A program made the position numbers and the translations under genes. From assembly GCA_022818135.1 (NCBI GenBank), contig JAFMSR010000010.1:35342982-35406981 (forward strand): a stretch of DNA of 64,000 bases, written 5' to 3'. The stretch comes from Saxidomus purpurata. Lineage: Eukaryota; Mollusca; Bivalvia; Venerida; Veneridae. The notes under the pieces were generated by a model. That model had not been told where the DNA came from, did not search any database, and saw only the letters and a list, made by a program, of their open reading frames with translations. Shown here in pieces: positions 1-9,474 of this stretch; position 1 is the stretch's first letter, and the number at the start of each line of letters is the position of its first letter.

Positions 1-105
1 GCATTTCCCTGCTCGTAAGATCATGTGTTTTAAGTGTCACAGAGTTGGGCATATGGTGAAAGACTGTCCACTCAATGCACAGAAAATCTAAAATTTCTGT
101 GTATC
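1..105 (+). pseudogene. gag-like zinc-knuckle fragment, copy 1
   Basis: The frame opening at the window edge contains C-x2-C-x4-H-x4-C (CFKCHRVGHMVKDC), the canonical CCHC zinc knuckle of retroelement Gag nucleocapsids, and stops about 12 residues later. Upstream sequence is cut by the window start. The same DNA recurs at 2150-2390 and 5645-5870, where the knuckle is damaged, so this is the best-preserved of three copies. Parent element not identified; it could also be a host CCHC exon carried within a repeat. Confidence 0.6.
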
Positions 106-850
106 ACACTGTGTCCCCCCTTGACTACGTGAAGGCGGTGAGCTTTCCAGACAGTTTTTAAGTTGCAGCGTGCGTGATGCATACATTTTTTTGTGCTTAA
201 AATGTTTTTGGAATTAATTGAATATTTCAGCTAAAGCTTTAAAAGTCAACAATGTCGAATAATGAACATGTGGAATACACAAATACAATAACAGATTGTA
301 ATGAGTTAAATTTCGACACTTGTTTACAGTATTTAATAAACTTCCACGGAAAATAACTTTCTACATTCTCTTGTAGTAAAGTAAACATCAAAATAAATTT
401 AATTTTAAATTTTTACTCTGTTCTGTGGACACACTCAAACTTTTAGAAACAAATCACTTGAAGAGTAATAGAATACCACTAGGATGTGTCAAATTAATAA
501 TGCAGGACATTAATAAATGGAATAATGTGACAGTGAATCCAGCATCTAAACCGACACCGGCAAGTGAGACTGGGACCAAACAAAATAGCATACACAACGT
601 GGACATCTTACCAGACTCGGGTAAAACCAAAGACACAATTTGCCTGGTGTCAATAACTTGCATAAAGAACAAAATAAAGTAGACACTGTATTTTCAAATG
701 CACATAATGGAGCCTAGAGCTATTCTGACTATGAAAGCTATCTCAGAGAAAGTCGTGCATATTACAACAATTCTTGCAGAAAAATGCAAGCAACGCCAGC
801 AAAACTGAAAGAATTTGTACTCTGTTCTGGTCAAAATAATCAAGAAACTT
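106..850. other. AT-rich stretch with no confident gene
   Basis: An 85-residue open frame at 425-682 (+) has no recognisable motif. It lies upstream of the gag-like segment at 852 and could be part of the same decayed element, but nothing in the sequence proves that. Confidence 0.3.
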
Positions 851-851
851 T

Positions 852-1147
852 GGTCCTACAGACAGACGAAAATACCCATACCTTGGGATTCCTATTGAAG
901 AATGGGGTACTGCTAACATGCACCTCATGAATCATTTACTTAGTAGTGGCAAACTGCAACAGGAGAACATTGAGTTCTATTCAGCATATATTACAAAGGT
1001 ATTTGAGTTTGCTGACATTAAATTTTATGTATGGCGCAGTGTGCTGAATTTTGATTATACCTACCGGGAGCTCTAAGCCGAGCATGGATTTCAATGAGGG
1101 ACTTTCTCACCTCACATGGAACTGCAGATCTTGGTTTCAAAACACAT
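852..1147 (+). pseudogene. DIRS-type gag-like fragment
   Basis: One frame reads continuously except for a stop after TYREL. It contains YPYLGIPIEEWG, MHLMNHLLSSGKL, YSAYITKVFEFAD, VLNFDYTYREL and AEHGFQ. The pattern (aromatic-rich helix, Y-x-x-Y-x-x-K-x-F, then D-Y-x-Y-R-x-x-x-A-E-H-G-F) recalls the central Gag domain of tyrosine-recombinase (DIRS-like) retroelements, as in the element at 43 kb. The assignment to DIRS is by recollection of the family. No RT or recombinase follows, so this is an orphan fragment. Confidence 0.45.
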
Positions 1148-1493
1148 TAAAACGGGACTAGAAGCTACATCACTACTAGCCAAGCCAACAAGACACTGCT
1201 ACATCAACTGAGGGTGAAACCAATTTCATCACTGCGGACAGGGACGAACATTTTGGGAACAAGTATGGACGAAATAAGTGGCACGCCAGCAGAAGACCTG
1301 GAATGCCCTCGAGGTGCAGTTCTATAATGAGGTATTTAATATTATTTAATATATGATGTAACAGTACATGTTTGCAGAATATGCTCATTGTGCATTCAAT
1401 GTATGTATAAATAACAGTAGTTATAAAAAAGAAGTCTTTCTATGTAGATTTTATGGTTTGCCAATAATATAACATCATTATATCAATACCGTA

Positions 1494-2148
1494 AACAAGA
1501 GGGCCATGATGGCCCTATATCGCTCATCTGAATACAAGTTCACTTGCCTGATGGGTGTGGTCAATTTAGACCCAAGAGGCATGATTTGAACAAAGTAGGT
1601 GGAAGACCACTAGACAATGTTACACACCAAATAGGTTTTCCTATATACATCTTTGTAAAACAAGTGACCCCTGGGTGGGGCTAATATTGACCCCAGGGGT
1701 ATGATTTGAACAAAATTTGAAGAAGTCTGCTAGGCAATGCTACAATATTATTGCTAAATATCTAAGCTCTAGACCCTTTGGTTTTTGAAGAACATTTTTG
1801 AAGTTTTTTCTGTATATGCCTATATAAAATCAAGTGGCCCCCTCGAGGTGTCAATTTTGGTAGAGCTTCATGCAAGGAACATTCCTGCAAAGTCTCATCA
1901 ACATTGGCCCAGTGGTTTCAGAAGAGATGTTGTTTGAAGGAAATGGTGGATGGACAGACTACTGATGACAAAAAAAAACAAAAAAAAAAAAAAATACTTA
2001 CTTGAATGCTGGACATTAGAGTGATTCTAGTGAGCCTACACACCACACCACAATGTTTCTCTTTAGCAATAAATAATAAAAATAACAATTTCCTTTTTAT
2101 TTTTTTTTAAAATAGCTCTCTGGCACTTTGTGCGAGGTGAGCTAAAAA
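1494..2148 (+). repeat. ACAAGAGGGCC-hairpin element, copy 1
   Basis: Begins AACAAGAGGGCCATGATGGC, where GGGCC and GGCCC form a 5-bp stem, followed by ATCGCTCA. It ends with a degenerate CTGGCACTTTGTGCGAG hairpin and GGTGAGCTAAAAA. The start and end carry complementary subterminal motifs (GCTCA...TGAGC). The body has the family's recurring phrases (aatttgaacaa, aagctctag, tggcccagtggtttcag). An A-rich run at 1970-1994 interrupts it. Non-coding, dispersed at least ten times in this window. Confidence 0.75.
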
Positions 2149-2149
2149 G

Positions 2150-2395
2150 GTTTGGCAGCTATGGTAGTGATGGATTCTCAGGTTGATACGGTCAGTACAG
2201 CACAATCACAGTATCCATGGCAGTTGCCAGGTTTTCCATGTATCCACCCCAACCCTACCAACATTTCAGCCTAGGCCCTCTTTTCACATGAGAAGGCCAA
2301 CGCAGCATTTCCCTGCTCGTAAGATCAAGTGTCACAGAGTTGGGCATATGGGGAAAGATTTTCAGTCAATGCACAGAAATTCTAACATTTCTGCA
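2150..2395 (+). pseudogene. gag-like zinc-knuckle fragment, copy 2
   Basis: About 240 bp closely matching 5645-5870. It encodes HFPARKIKCHRVGHMGKDF, the knuckle of copy 1 with the first cysteine pair collapsed by a small deletion and the last cysteine lost, so it cannot bind zinc normally. It directly abuts the end of the hairpin element at 2148, as copy 3 abuts another repeat. Confidence 0.55.
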
Positions 2396-2904
2396 ATAAT
2401 CATGTTTCTGTAAATAGTTATTAATTTTATTAGTTCTTTGATAGATTAATGGTTTAATTTTTTTTGTGTTGTATTTGTCATTAAAGGGGGAATTAAATCA
2501 TGCCGTTACAGTTTATTTGTTAATTGCAACCAGTCTGGTATAGATCATGCGATGATCATATTGTGTTTGTGCATTTAAGAATCCATTTGTGATGAAGGCA
2601 TGGGAAAAATACACAAAGGCCACACCAAATTGAGAAGATGTTCATTGGATTTGCCACACGCAATTTCCTTACAAGCTAAAAAAGGATTTTTCGGTTTTAA
2701 CTAACAGCCCAAACTCTCTATTACAGGACGGGCCTCGAGAAGATGTCCTTCCCTGAGTTGGCGGCCCAACATTCAATGATCGGGAAGATGGAGAAGAATG
2801 TCTAAACTATAGCTAATTTTCGTAAGTATTTCAAAAGTTGTCTGTACAATGTCAAGCAAAACAGGTTAAGAACACTGCACTTCCTACCAATGTGCTATGT
2901 CAGT
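2396..2904. other. intergenic, no gene seen
   Basis: AT-rich DNA with no long open frame, no recognisable repeat end and no RNA gene. Confidence 0.4.
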
Positions 2905-3157
2905 GTATTAAACATGTCCGATATTTGATTATGTCAGACTAAGAATCCATCATCACCGCATGTATTTCTTCACACAAGAAAAATGATAAGTGTAGTAGAT
3001 CTATTGTATTGAGTATTTACGGTAATAGTCACGTGGTATATCTAGCGGGAACATTGTATATAAATATGTATGGAGGTATACTGTTGTTAGTGGTGCGTGG
3101 ATGCTGATATGTATTAAAGGTATTAAACTATTAAGGTGTTGTTACAATAACACTACA
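2905..3157 (+). repeat. LTR-like sequence (probable Ty3/gypsy LTR)
   Basis: The segment ends in ...AACACTACA and is followed four bases later by a tRNA-like primer-binding site and then a Gag frame, the order expected at the 5' end of an LTR retrotransposon. It contains TATATAAA near 3057 as a candidate promoter. The first ~85 bp (attaaacatgtccgatattt...) recur at 7278-7360. The exact 5' edge of the LTR is not defined, and no 3' LTR was seen. Confidence 0.5.
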
Positions 3158-3160
3158 TTT

Positions 3161-3183
3161 TGGCGACAGGATGGATTCGATCC
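3161..3183 (+). promoter_or_regulatory. primer-binding site
   Basis: TGGCGACAGGATGGATTCGA and the next three bases are, in reverse complement, a tRNA 3' end: a T-arm-like GGATCGAATCC, then acceptor bases and terminal CCA. Immediately downstream of an LTR, this is the expected minus-strand priming site. The donor tRNA was not identified. Confidence 0.55.
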
Positions 3184-3327
3184 GAAAATAAAACTGTTTG
3201 ATTAAATTCGAAGTGTAAATGAATGGATTAAATTCGATGAAGAAGAAACAAAATGGTGGAAAAACTTGATTAAATTTATTTAGAGATTAAATTCGACAGT
3301 GGTAGTGAAAAATTTTGAAACTGGAAA

Positions 3328-3459
3328 CATGGCAAAATTTATTGACTTACATGGACTGAACCATTTAATATACACTGTGAGCAATCACAACAAGGTGTAC
3401 TATTGAAGCGATGGCTGCGATCCTTTGAACTGTTTGCAGAAGGACGGTGTATACAATAG
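3328..3459 (+). pseudogene. LTR-retrotransposon gag N-terminus, truncated
   Basis: An ATG at 3329 opens the leader, but the conserved frame is shifted by one base. It reads TEPFNIHCEQSQQGV, LLKRWLRSFELFAEG and stops at 3457. The W-x-x-W/L-R-x-F-E-x-F/Y pattern after an N-terminal PF-[DN] motif is typical of Ty3/gypsy Gag. After 3460 the sequence switches to the thrombospondin-like exon, so the element is a 5' remnant only. Confidence 0.5.
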
Positions 3460-3467
3460 GGTTCTTT

Positions 3468-3663
3468 TGCAGTAACAAATGGGAGGATAAGATCCATGGA
3501 CAATGTGGTCAAGTTGTACCACCAGCTGTAATGGTGGAATGGAGTCACGTCAGCGACAATGTGACAATCCCAAACCTGCTGTGGCTGATGATTTCTGTGA
3601 GGGTAGTCCATAAGAAGTGCGACTATGCAACCAACAATAGTGTCCAAGATACTTTATATTATC
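3468..3663 (+). pseudogene. thrombospondin type-1 repeat exon, copy 1 (dead)
   Basis: The frame keeps WTMWSSCTTSCNGG, RQRQCDNPKPAV, DDFCEGSP and LCNQQ, i.e. the W-x-x-W-S-x-C-x-x-x-C-G/N-G core and three further cysteines of a TSP type-1 domain. It contains three in-frame stops. It is preceded by a pyrimidine-rich tract ending TTTTGCAG, a splice-acceptor-like sequence shared with copy 3. TSP1 domains are extracellular adhesion modules; this copy cannot encode one. Confidence 0.65.
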
Positions 3664-3815
3664 GTCAATCTCACATTTTCACACATCTGTCGCAAAATTA
3701 AATAAATTAAGGCTACATACAGATTCAAACGATATCAACACAATCCACAACCACAAAATCATGTGTAGAAATAAAAGACAGCAAGAGAAACCGACATTTG
3801 TTTACACTGTGATGA

Positions 3816-4382
3816 AAGCATAAAATTAATAAAGATATATACCATAACATTTCTGTATATGACTTGGTTACAGGCAATGTTACGTGTTACTTTTGGGAAG
3901 AGGCCGAGGGAGACCTAAGCGCTAACTCTTTCTCATCATGCGTAATAGACTTTTTGAATTCACTAGACCTGCAATGCCTGAAAAGGGTTATTATCTACAG
4001 TGATGGCTGTGGCTATCAAAATAGGAATTCTATACTATCTAATGCATTATTGCTTTTTGCAGTTAAAAATAACATAGAAGTGGAACAAAAGTACCTTGAA
4101 AAGGGACATACTCAAATGGAATGTGACAGCATTCATAGCTCAACTGAGAGAAGAATTAAAAAGAAGCCTGCGTATGTCCCACAGAATTATGTGGAGCTCA
4201 TTAGAGAAGCACATATAGCTCCAGGACCGTACACTGTGAAATACCTGCATCATCAGAAATCCAAGGCTCCATTAGAAGAAAAGGATATAGAGGTGACTGG
4301 TGTTTGCCTGGACGATGACAGAGTTGAACTTCTTCTCACATTGGAAGAAATAATCAGCGTTCCAGTTGAGCTATTAATGTAG
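3816..4382 (+). pseudogene. transposase-like (DUF7869-type) C-terminal fragment
   Basis: An open frame of about 188 codons with no plausible start: it opens after a stop at 3813, and the first Met lies well inside. Key motifs are TGNVTCYFWEE, SDGCGYQNRN, LSNALL and YLEKGHTQMECDSIHS. A conserved D in a [YWF]-S-D-x-C-x-x-Q-N-[RK]-N motif followed by G-H-T-x-M-E-x-D is characteristic of a widespread invertebrate transposon-derived family (DUF7869-like, name from memory), probably RNase-H-fold. The N-terminal half is missing here; a matching N-terminal piece lies at 24.1 kb. Uninterrupted for 188 codons, so decay is recent or the frame is retained. Confidence 0.55.
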
Positions 4383-5000
4383 GCTATGCCAGGCGAGATG
4401 CCTGAAGTTGAATTTCTGACAGTTGATGGACCTAAAATGTTACACATTTTCAGGTGAGGAAGTGATGTCACCAGTCCATCAATCAGAGAATCTGAATAAC
4501 TTGAACTTTTTTTCAAATTAGACCAAGTCTCAGTTACAATAGTCAGAATGGAAACACTGGAAAATTAACTTTATAATCATAATAAAACTTGTATAATTGT
4601 TCCATATTTTGTGTTTTACCCCATTTTTAAGTTACTTCAGTTGAAGGAAAGAAAGTTTCTGATACAGTTCCAACTGAAACACTAGACAAACAGCCTTGCT
4701 GGTTGGTCAGCATAATCTATTGTATTATGTGCAATATTTTTCTGTGTTTTTTTCTCTTTAAAGAGGCACTAAATTGAGTATTAACAGTATTAAAAGGCAT
4801 TTGTAAGTTGCAGCATGTTGTTTGTACATTTTGTTGTATCATATACCTTTTTGCATTGTTGATTGCTAAATTATTGTAACTGCGTGTCATAGTAAAATCA
4901 TGTTTTAAGTAATTTGTATTCACTTCATTTTTTTTTGCTATATTTTTGAAAGAAGTAAATTGTGACAGATCTATAAAACACTAAAACTCGTTTGCAGGTA
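4383..5000. other. AT-rich spacer
   Basis: No recognisable gene or repeat end. AATAAA near 4580 could serve as a poly(A) signal for the 3.8-4.4 kb frame, but this is speculative. Confidence 0.3.
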
Positions 5001-5376
5001 TTCATTAAAGAGATCTCCCAAAATTATAGACATAATGTTTGAAGTGAGTGATGCAAAAATCGGCGACTTAGATACTGTGCTGTCTTTAAAAGAGAGCAGT
5101 TACAACAGAGGACATTTTGACGTCGACCTAAGAAAATGCGTTAAAAAAGAAGAGGGATCTTACCAGTACACTTCAGAGGGTGTGCCTGTTAAGTTGTTGC
5201 TGATTACAGCGTTGAAAGAAAATCTTCTCAGATATCAATCTCTCATTAATAACTTCCTAAGTGACAGATCTAATCTCGCAGAAATATTGGTATATAAACC
5301 TCAGAATTTCATAGATTCAAAAAATATTTTAATTAATCACATTACTCTGGTGTTTAAAACTGTGTGTACTTTGTGA
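4998..5376 (+). CDS. hypothetical exon/ORF, unrecognised
   Basis: A pyrimidine tract ending TTTGCAG at 4997 precedes a frame open to the stop at 5374, with an ATG at 5035 (113 codons). It is hydrophilic and acidic at the start (FEVSDAKIGDLDTVL), with a basic stretch RKCVKKEE and a hydrophobic middle (VPVKLLLITALKENLL). No family was recognised. Codon composition is unremarkable, and no second exon could be joined. It may be a terminal exon of a decayed gene or chance. Confidence 0.3.
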
Positions 5377-5644
5377 AAAACTGGACATTTCTAATTCTTT
5401 GTGACTTGTAAAAATTTATGGACTTTGTGTAATTCTATGCGATACTCTTAGTGAATAGTATAACTGTTATTTAACTGAAATAAAAGATTGTCATAATCTG
5501 CATAGTGTCTTACTTGGAACTAATTAAAAGAACTCTACCACTTGATAATTATCCAAAATTCCCCTAACTTTAATATTAATAACAATGTTTCTTAATACTT
5601 TGAAATCACCATAAGTGTCAAGAGTCAAGAGGCATAAAGAACAA

Positions 5645-5870
5645 AAAAGGTTTGGCAGCTATGGTAGTGATGGATTCTCAGGCTGATACGGTCAGTACAG
5701 CGCAATCACAGTCCCCATGGCAGTGGCCAGGTTTTCCATGTATCCACCCCGACACTACCAACATTTCAGCCTAGGCCCTCTTTTCACATGACAAGGCCAA
5801 GGCAGCATTTCCCTGCTCGTAAGATCATGTGTTTTAAGTGTCACAAAGTTGGGCATATGGGGAAAGATTT
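5645..5870 (+). pseudogene. gag-like zinc-knuckle fragment, copy 3
   Basis: Near-copy of 2150-2395. It encodes HFPARKIMCFKCHKVGHMGK; the final knuckle cysteine is lost because the sequence runs straight into the tail of a hairpin element at about 5870. The frame opened by the ATG at 5788 continues through that repeat into TSP1 copy 2, giving a 122-codon chimeric frame of three unrelated pieces. Confidence 0.55.
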
Positions 5871-5957
5871 GAAGAAAATAGTGGACATACGACATATGAC
5901 CGACACCGGACGGAAAGTGATCCTAATAGCTCACTCTGTGCCAGGTGAGCTAAAAAT
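5870..5957 (+). repeat. ACAAGAGGGCC-family 3' end fragment
   Basis: Only the terminal ~85 bp: ...gatcctaatagctcactctg, TGCCAGGTGAGCTAAAAA. The terminal hairpin is shortened. It joins the zinc-knuckle fragment on its left to the TSP1 exon on its right. Confidence 0.65.
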
Positions 5958-6124
5958 GGAAGGATGGGATTCATGGACAAGGAGGTCAAGTTGTACCACC
6001 AGCTGTAATGGAGGAATGCAGTCACATCAGCGACAATGTGATAATCCCAAACCTGCTGTGGGTGATGATTTCTGTGAGGGTAGTCCATCCGAAGTGCGTC
6101 TATGCAACCAACAACAGTGTCCAA
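5958..6124 (+). pseudogene. thrombospondin type-1 repeat exon, copy 2
   Basis: Open across the whole domain: GWDSWTRRSSCTTSCNGG, QRQCDNPKPAVGDDFC, EGSPSEVRLCNQQQCP. Six cysteines in TSP1 spacing and the first Trp of the WxxW ladder are present; the second Trp is Arg. It has lost the acceptor-like TTTTGCAG seen upstream of copies 1 and 3, having instead a repeat tail on its left, so it probably is not spliced into a gene. Confidence 0.65.
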
Positions 6125-6402
6125 GATACTTTATATTATCATTAATTAGCCCTTGAGTACAAAAAAAAACGCAGTGTACAAAAAAAACCGCAGTGAGCAC
6201 TGCTTTACGTACTCACTGAATCATGCCCTTTGGCCTTTCTTTGCCTTTCTGTGTGAAAGCACTTTCATAGATACCATTACACTATGACTTGTACAGTTGC
6301 GGAAATTTTTAAGAACATCTGGTAAGCGATGTAGGCAGAGCTACGTTGCCGCCATATTGAATACGTCACTTTATTACCATTACTTACTTCCCTTGAATCA
6401 AA

Positions 6403-6990
6403 ATGGCTGAAGCAACAAGTGTTTTGGATCAAAGTGGCAATCATGGTTATTTCATTGACAGAGAATGTATTAAGAATGTGGAAGAAACAATCAATCAGTT
6501 GGAATTGAGATCACACTATAAATATTCCATAGTAAAATCAGATAATTTCAAGTCGTCAGGTATAGGAATCATTTCTGTAGTTGAAAATACCATTTTTCGC
6601 GATGTATCAAAACAATTGCAATACCACATTGTAACACTGTTCAAGCAGTGGAAGTAACTTATCTATTGATAAGCACATGAGAAAAAAAAACTATCATGGA
6701 TGATCAGCTTTGTCTGGCAATATGGTTAGGCTGAGGAATTTTTCAATTTTTTTTGTAAACCTAATATAGGATAAAATTTTGCTTAACTGAACTGACACGA
6801 CTGTTCTATTCATTTATTTAGATGGACCATTTGTACACAACAAGGTTTTTTCGGAAGAAAATTCTTGTGATGCGAACCCAATTACTTTTGATGGAGTGCC
6901 ATTCGTAACTGTTGGCAAGCAGCGTAGAGAGTGTTTTCATGGGCCTGATAGAAATATCAGTATAAAGATCAGAAGGAAAAACAGAAAGAA
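6403..6990 (+). CDS. start of an unrecognised two-exon (or longer) gene
   Basis: The ATG at 6403 follows a GCCGCCATATTGAA leader typical of animal 5' UTRs. Exon 1 (6403-6559) encodes MAEATSVLDQSGNHGYFIDR through SDNFKSS and ends CAG|GTATAG. Exon 2 starts after TTTATTTAG at 6822 and joins in frame (split Asp codon): DGPFVHNKVFSEENSC, NPITFDGVPFVTVG, CFHGPDRNISIKIRRKNRKK. Exon 2 ends AAG|GCAAGT, the consensus of a GC-AG intron donor. The basic tail suggests nuclear or nucleic-acid-binding function. I recall similar F-x-x-V-P-F-V-x-V-G-K...C-x-x-G-x-D segments in invertebrate hypothetical proteins, but no function can be assigned. A downstream exon was not found; the hairpin element at 7020 follows. 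Confidence 0.5.
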
Positions 6991-7019
6991 GGCAAGTTTT
7001 GTTTTCTTTTCTATCAACC

Positions 7020-7156
7020 ACTTGCCTGGTGGAAGATCACTAGATGATGTTATATACCAAATAGGTTTTCCAATATATGTCTTTGAAAAACAAGTGCCCC
7101 CCCTGGCAAGGTCAATTTTGACCCCAGGGGCATAATTTTGTGCCAGGTGAGCAAAC
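7020..7156 (+). repeat. ACAAGAGGGCC-family fragment
   Basis: Lacks the 5' hairpin. It carries the family's ACCAAATAGGTTTTCC and GACCCCAGGGGCATAA phrases and ends TTTGTGCCAGGTGAGC. Confidence 0.6.
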
Positions 7157-7277
7157 AAGCAATACCTCTTCAGATTAAGATTTCTAAGGTCAGTCTGAAG
7201 ATAAAAACAATTTGGGAAAGTGCTTGCTACACAACAAATAGCAGATTAATTCCATAATAAAGTCTTCGTCGTGGGCA

Positions 7278-7360
7278 TTAAACATGTCCGATATTTGATT
7301 GTGTCAGACTAAGAATTCACCGTCACTGAATGTATTTCGTCACACAAGAAAATGATTGGT
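7278..7360 (+). repeat. LTR 5' fragment, second copy
   Basis: About 83 bp matching 2907-2990 (attaaacatgtccgatattt...). It then jumps straight to the sequence found at 3446, so roughly 455 bp of LTR end, primer site and gag is missing. This shows copies 1 and 3 of the TSP1 exon share an ancestor that already carried the LTR remnant. Confidence 0.6.
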
Positions 7361-7384
7361 ATACAATAGGGTTCTTTTGCAGTA

Positions 7385-7566
7385 ACAAATGGGAGGATGG
7401 GATTCATGGACAATGAGGTCAAGTTGTACCACCAGCTGTAATGGTCGAATGCAGTCACGTAAGCGACAATGTGACAATCCCAAACCTGCTGTGGGTGGTG
7501 ATTTCTGTGACGGTAGTCCATCGGAAGTGGGACTATGCAACCAACAACAGTGTCCAAGATACTTTG
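7385..7566 (+). pseudogene. thrombospondin type-1 repeat exon, copy 3
   Basis: Open throughout: GWDSWTMRSSCTTSCNGR, KRQCDNPKPAVGGDFCDG, SPSEVGLCNQQQCPRYF, all six TSP1 cysteines present. Preceded by the acceptor-like TTCTTTTGCAG. The frame (206 codons from 7389) runs on into a THAP-like segment and further sequence, with no donor obvious at the domain end. It could be a live extracellular-domain exon, but its surroundings are repeats and I favour a transposed pseudo-exon. Confidence 0.6.
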
Positions 7567-7815
7567 CATTTTTGTCAATCTCTTACAATTGGGAGAAATC
7601 AGTGTGTGAAATTCACGTTGGTCAGAAACATGGAGATTGCACATGTCTGCATTTATTCAAAATCCCAAAGAATGATGCTATGAAACTTGCATGGATGAAA
7701 GCTATTAATAGGAAGGACTTCAATCCAACAACTCAATCTATGGCAAGAGCTAATGATTTATTTATTTTTTTAAAGGAACCTGAGTTTGAGAAAATTTTGC
7801 TTGTCATCAAAGATC
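7567..7815 (+). pseudogene. THAP-domain-like fragment
   Basis: In the same frame as TSP1 copy 3: DCTCLHLFKIPKNDAMKLAW, MKAINRKDFNPT and SMARANDLFIF. The F-x-x-[FI]-P-K-x-x-x-x-x-x-x-W-x-x-A-I-x-R-x-x-[FW]-x-P-T core resembles the central THAP zinc finger, a DNA-binding domain common in P-element/Harbinger-type transposases. The N-terminal C-x(2-4)-C pair is not clear and the C-terminal C-x2-H is lost, so it is not functional. Confidence 0.45.
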
Positions 7816-7991
7816 TTTGTTGTCATGTAATGATGTATGAAAATAACATAGGAAAAAGATCAAGATACAATTCAATCAGTCCGATCAACCTTTTTTCCAC
7901 AGGGGCATGGGTGGGTGCGGGGGGGGGGGGAACATGCAGTTGTTATTGGTTAGGTGCAGGTCCAATTACGTTATCGGACACATTAACATGT

Positions 7992-9145
7992 AACAAGAGC
8001 TGTCAGTAAGACAGCGCGCTCGACTTTTAAGTGCTTGCCAATAAAACAAAACTTTGACAGTTAAGGGCACACAAGACTTTAACTAGGAATTTCTAAGTAC
8101 AAATAAAGAAACATTTTCACAGAGTTATCTTCTTTTGCTTACAGATAGGTGTCATGATGGTACATAAGTACTCCAACTTTCAAAGTAATATCTCAAATGG
8201 TTAAGTCAACAAGTGGACAAGAATGAAAATTTTAACTGACTTTCTAAGTCAAAAAGGGCCATAATTCAAATAAAATCCTTGACAGAACTACCTTCTCCTG
8301 CCCATGTTTTGGGATCATGATGGTAAACAAGTATTCCAACTATCAAATTAATATCTCAAACAGTTTAGTCAAAAAGTGGACTGGTACGAAAAACTTAACC
8401 AAGATTCTAAGTCAATAAAGGGCCTTAATTTTTAAAACAAATCCCTGACAGAGTTACCTTCTCTTGCCTACAGATGGGGGTAATGATGTTAACATGCATT
8501 CAAAGTTTCAAAGCAATATCTCAAAGGGTTAAGGCAATAAGTGGATTTTACCCATATTCAATGTATTTTCTAAGTAAAAAAGGGGCATAATTCTGTCAAA
8601 AACTTTGACAGAGTTATGAACTCTTGTCTGTTGATGTAGGTCATGATGGTAAACAAGTATGGTTAGTTTCAAAGCAATACCTCCAATGGTTTTGAAATAA
8701 AGTGAGGTGGTACGAAAAACTTAACCAAGCTCAATACACTTTCTAAGTCAAAAAAGGGCCATAATTCTGTCAAAAACATTGACAGAGTTATGTACTCTTG
8801 TCTATAGATGGAGGTTATGATGGTAAACAAGTATGGTAAGTTTCAAAGCCATACCTCTAATACTTTTGAAATAAAGTGAGGTGGTACGAAAAACTTAACC
8901 AAGCTCAATACACTTTCTAAGTCAAAAAAGGGCCATAATTCTGTCAAAAACCTTGACAGAGTTATGTACTCTTGTCTGTAGATGGAGGTTATGATGGTAA
9001 ACAAGTATGGTAAGTTTCAAAGCCATACCTCTAATACTTTTGAAATAAAGTGGGGTGGTACGAAAAACTTAACCAAGGTGTGACGCCAACGCCGACGCCG
9101 AGGCGAGTAGGATAGCTCCCCTTTTCTTTGAAAAGTCGAGCTAAT
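7992..9145 (+). mobile_element. ACAAGAG/GACAGC element, copy A (Helentron-like, non-autonomous)
   Basis: Starts AACAAGAGCTGTCAGTAAGA with stem GCTGTC/GACAGC around a 5-nt loop, then GCTCGACTTTT; ends GAAAAGTCGAGCTAA, whose core is complementary to GCTCGACTTTT. The body is 130-180-bp units (agggccataattctgtcaaa, gacagagttat, aaacaagtatgg...). The last full unit pair (8757 and 8931) has a 174-bp period. A GC-rich cgccaacgccgacgc precedes the 3' motif. No ORF. Copy B is at 22695. Confidence 0.7.
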
Positions 9146-9474
9146 AAAATGTCAAAATAGATAAATTCACGAATTTCCAAGCAGGCACGAAAATCATTTT
9201 CGCACCACAGTAGAATTTGAGAAAAATTCATTTTTGCTTGTTAGGCTTTACAGTTTTATGCACTTATTTAAATCTTTATATTAAACAATTTTCTTTCCAG
9301 GTATGTACAATCCATTCTGTTGACCATGTTACTATTAATAGCATTACATAAGCATCATTCTGCAAGGCAATATATTTTTAGATTGAGCACTGTTATGGAA
9401 TAGCTTGTGTCATTGCTTTTTAAGACAAATTGGTTTTCTATGTTTTTACATGGTATATGTGGGTCTTCAATTAA
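9146..9474. other. intergenic, no gene seen
   Basis: AT-rich, no recognisable feature. Confidence 0.35.

Noticed and set aside
7915..7932. Poly-G run as G-quadruplex or regulatory site
   Set aside because: A single G-run in unstable repeat context; could be a sequencing or slippage artefact, with no further support.
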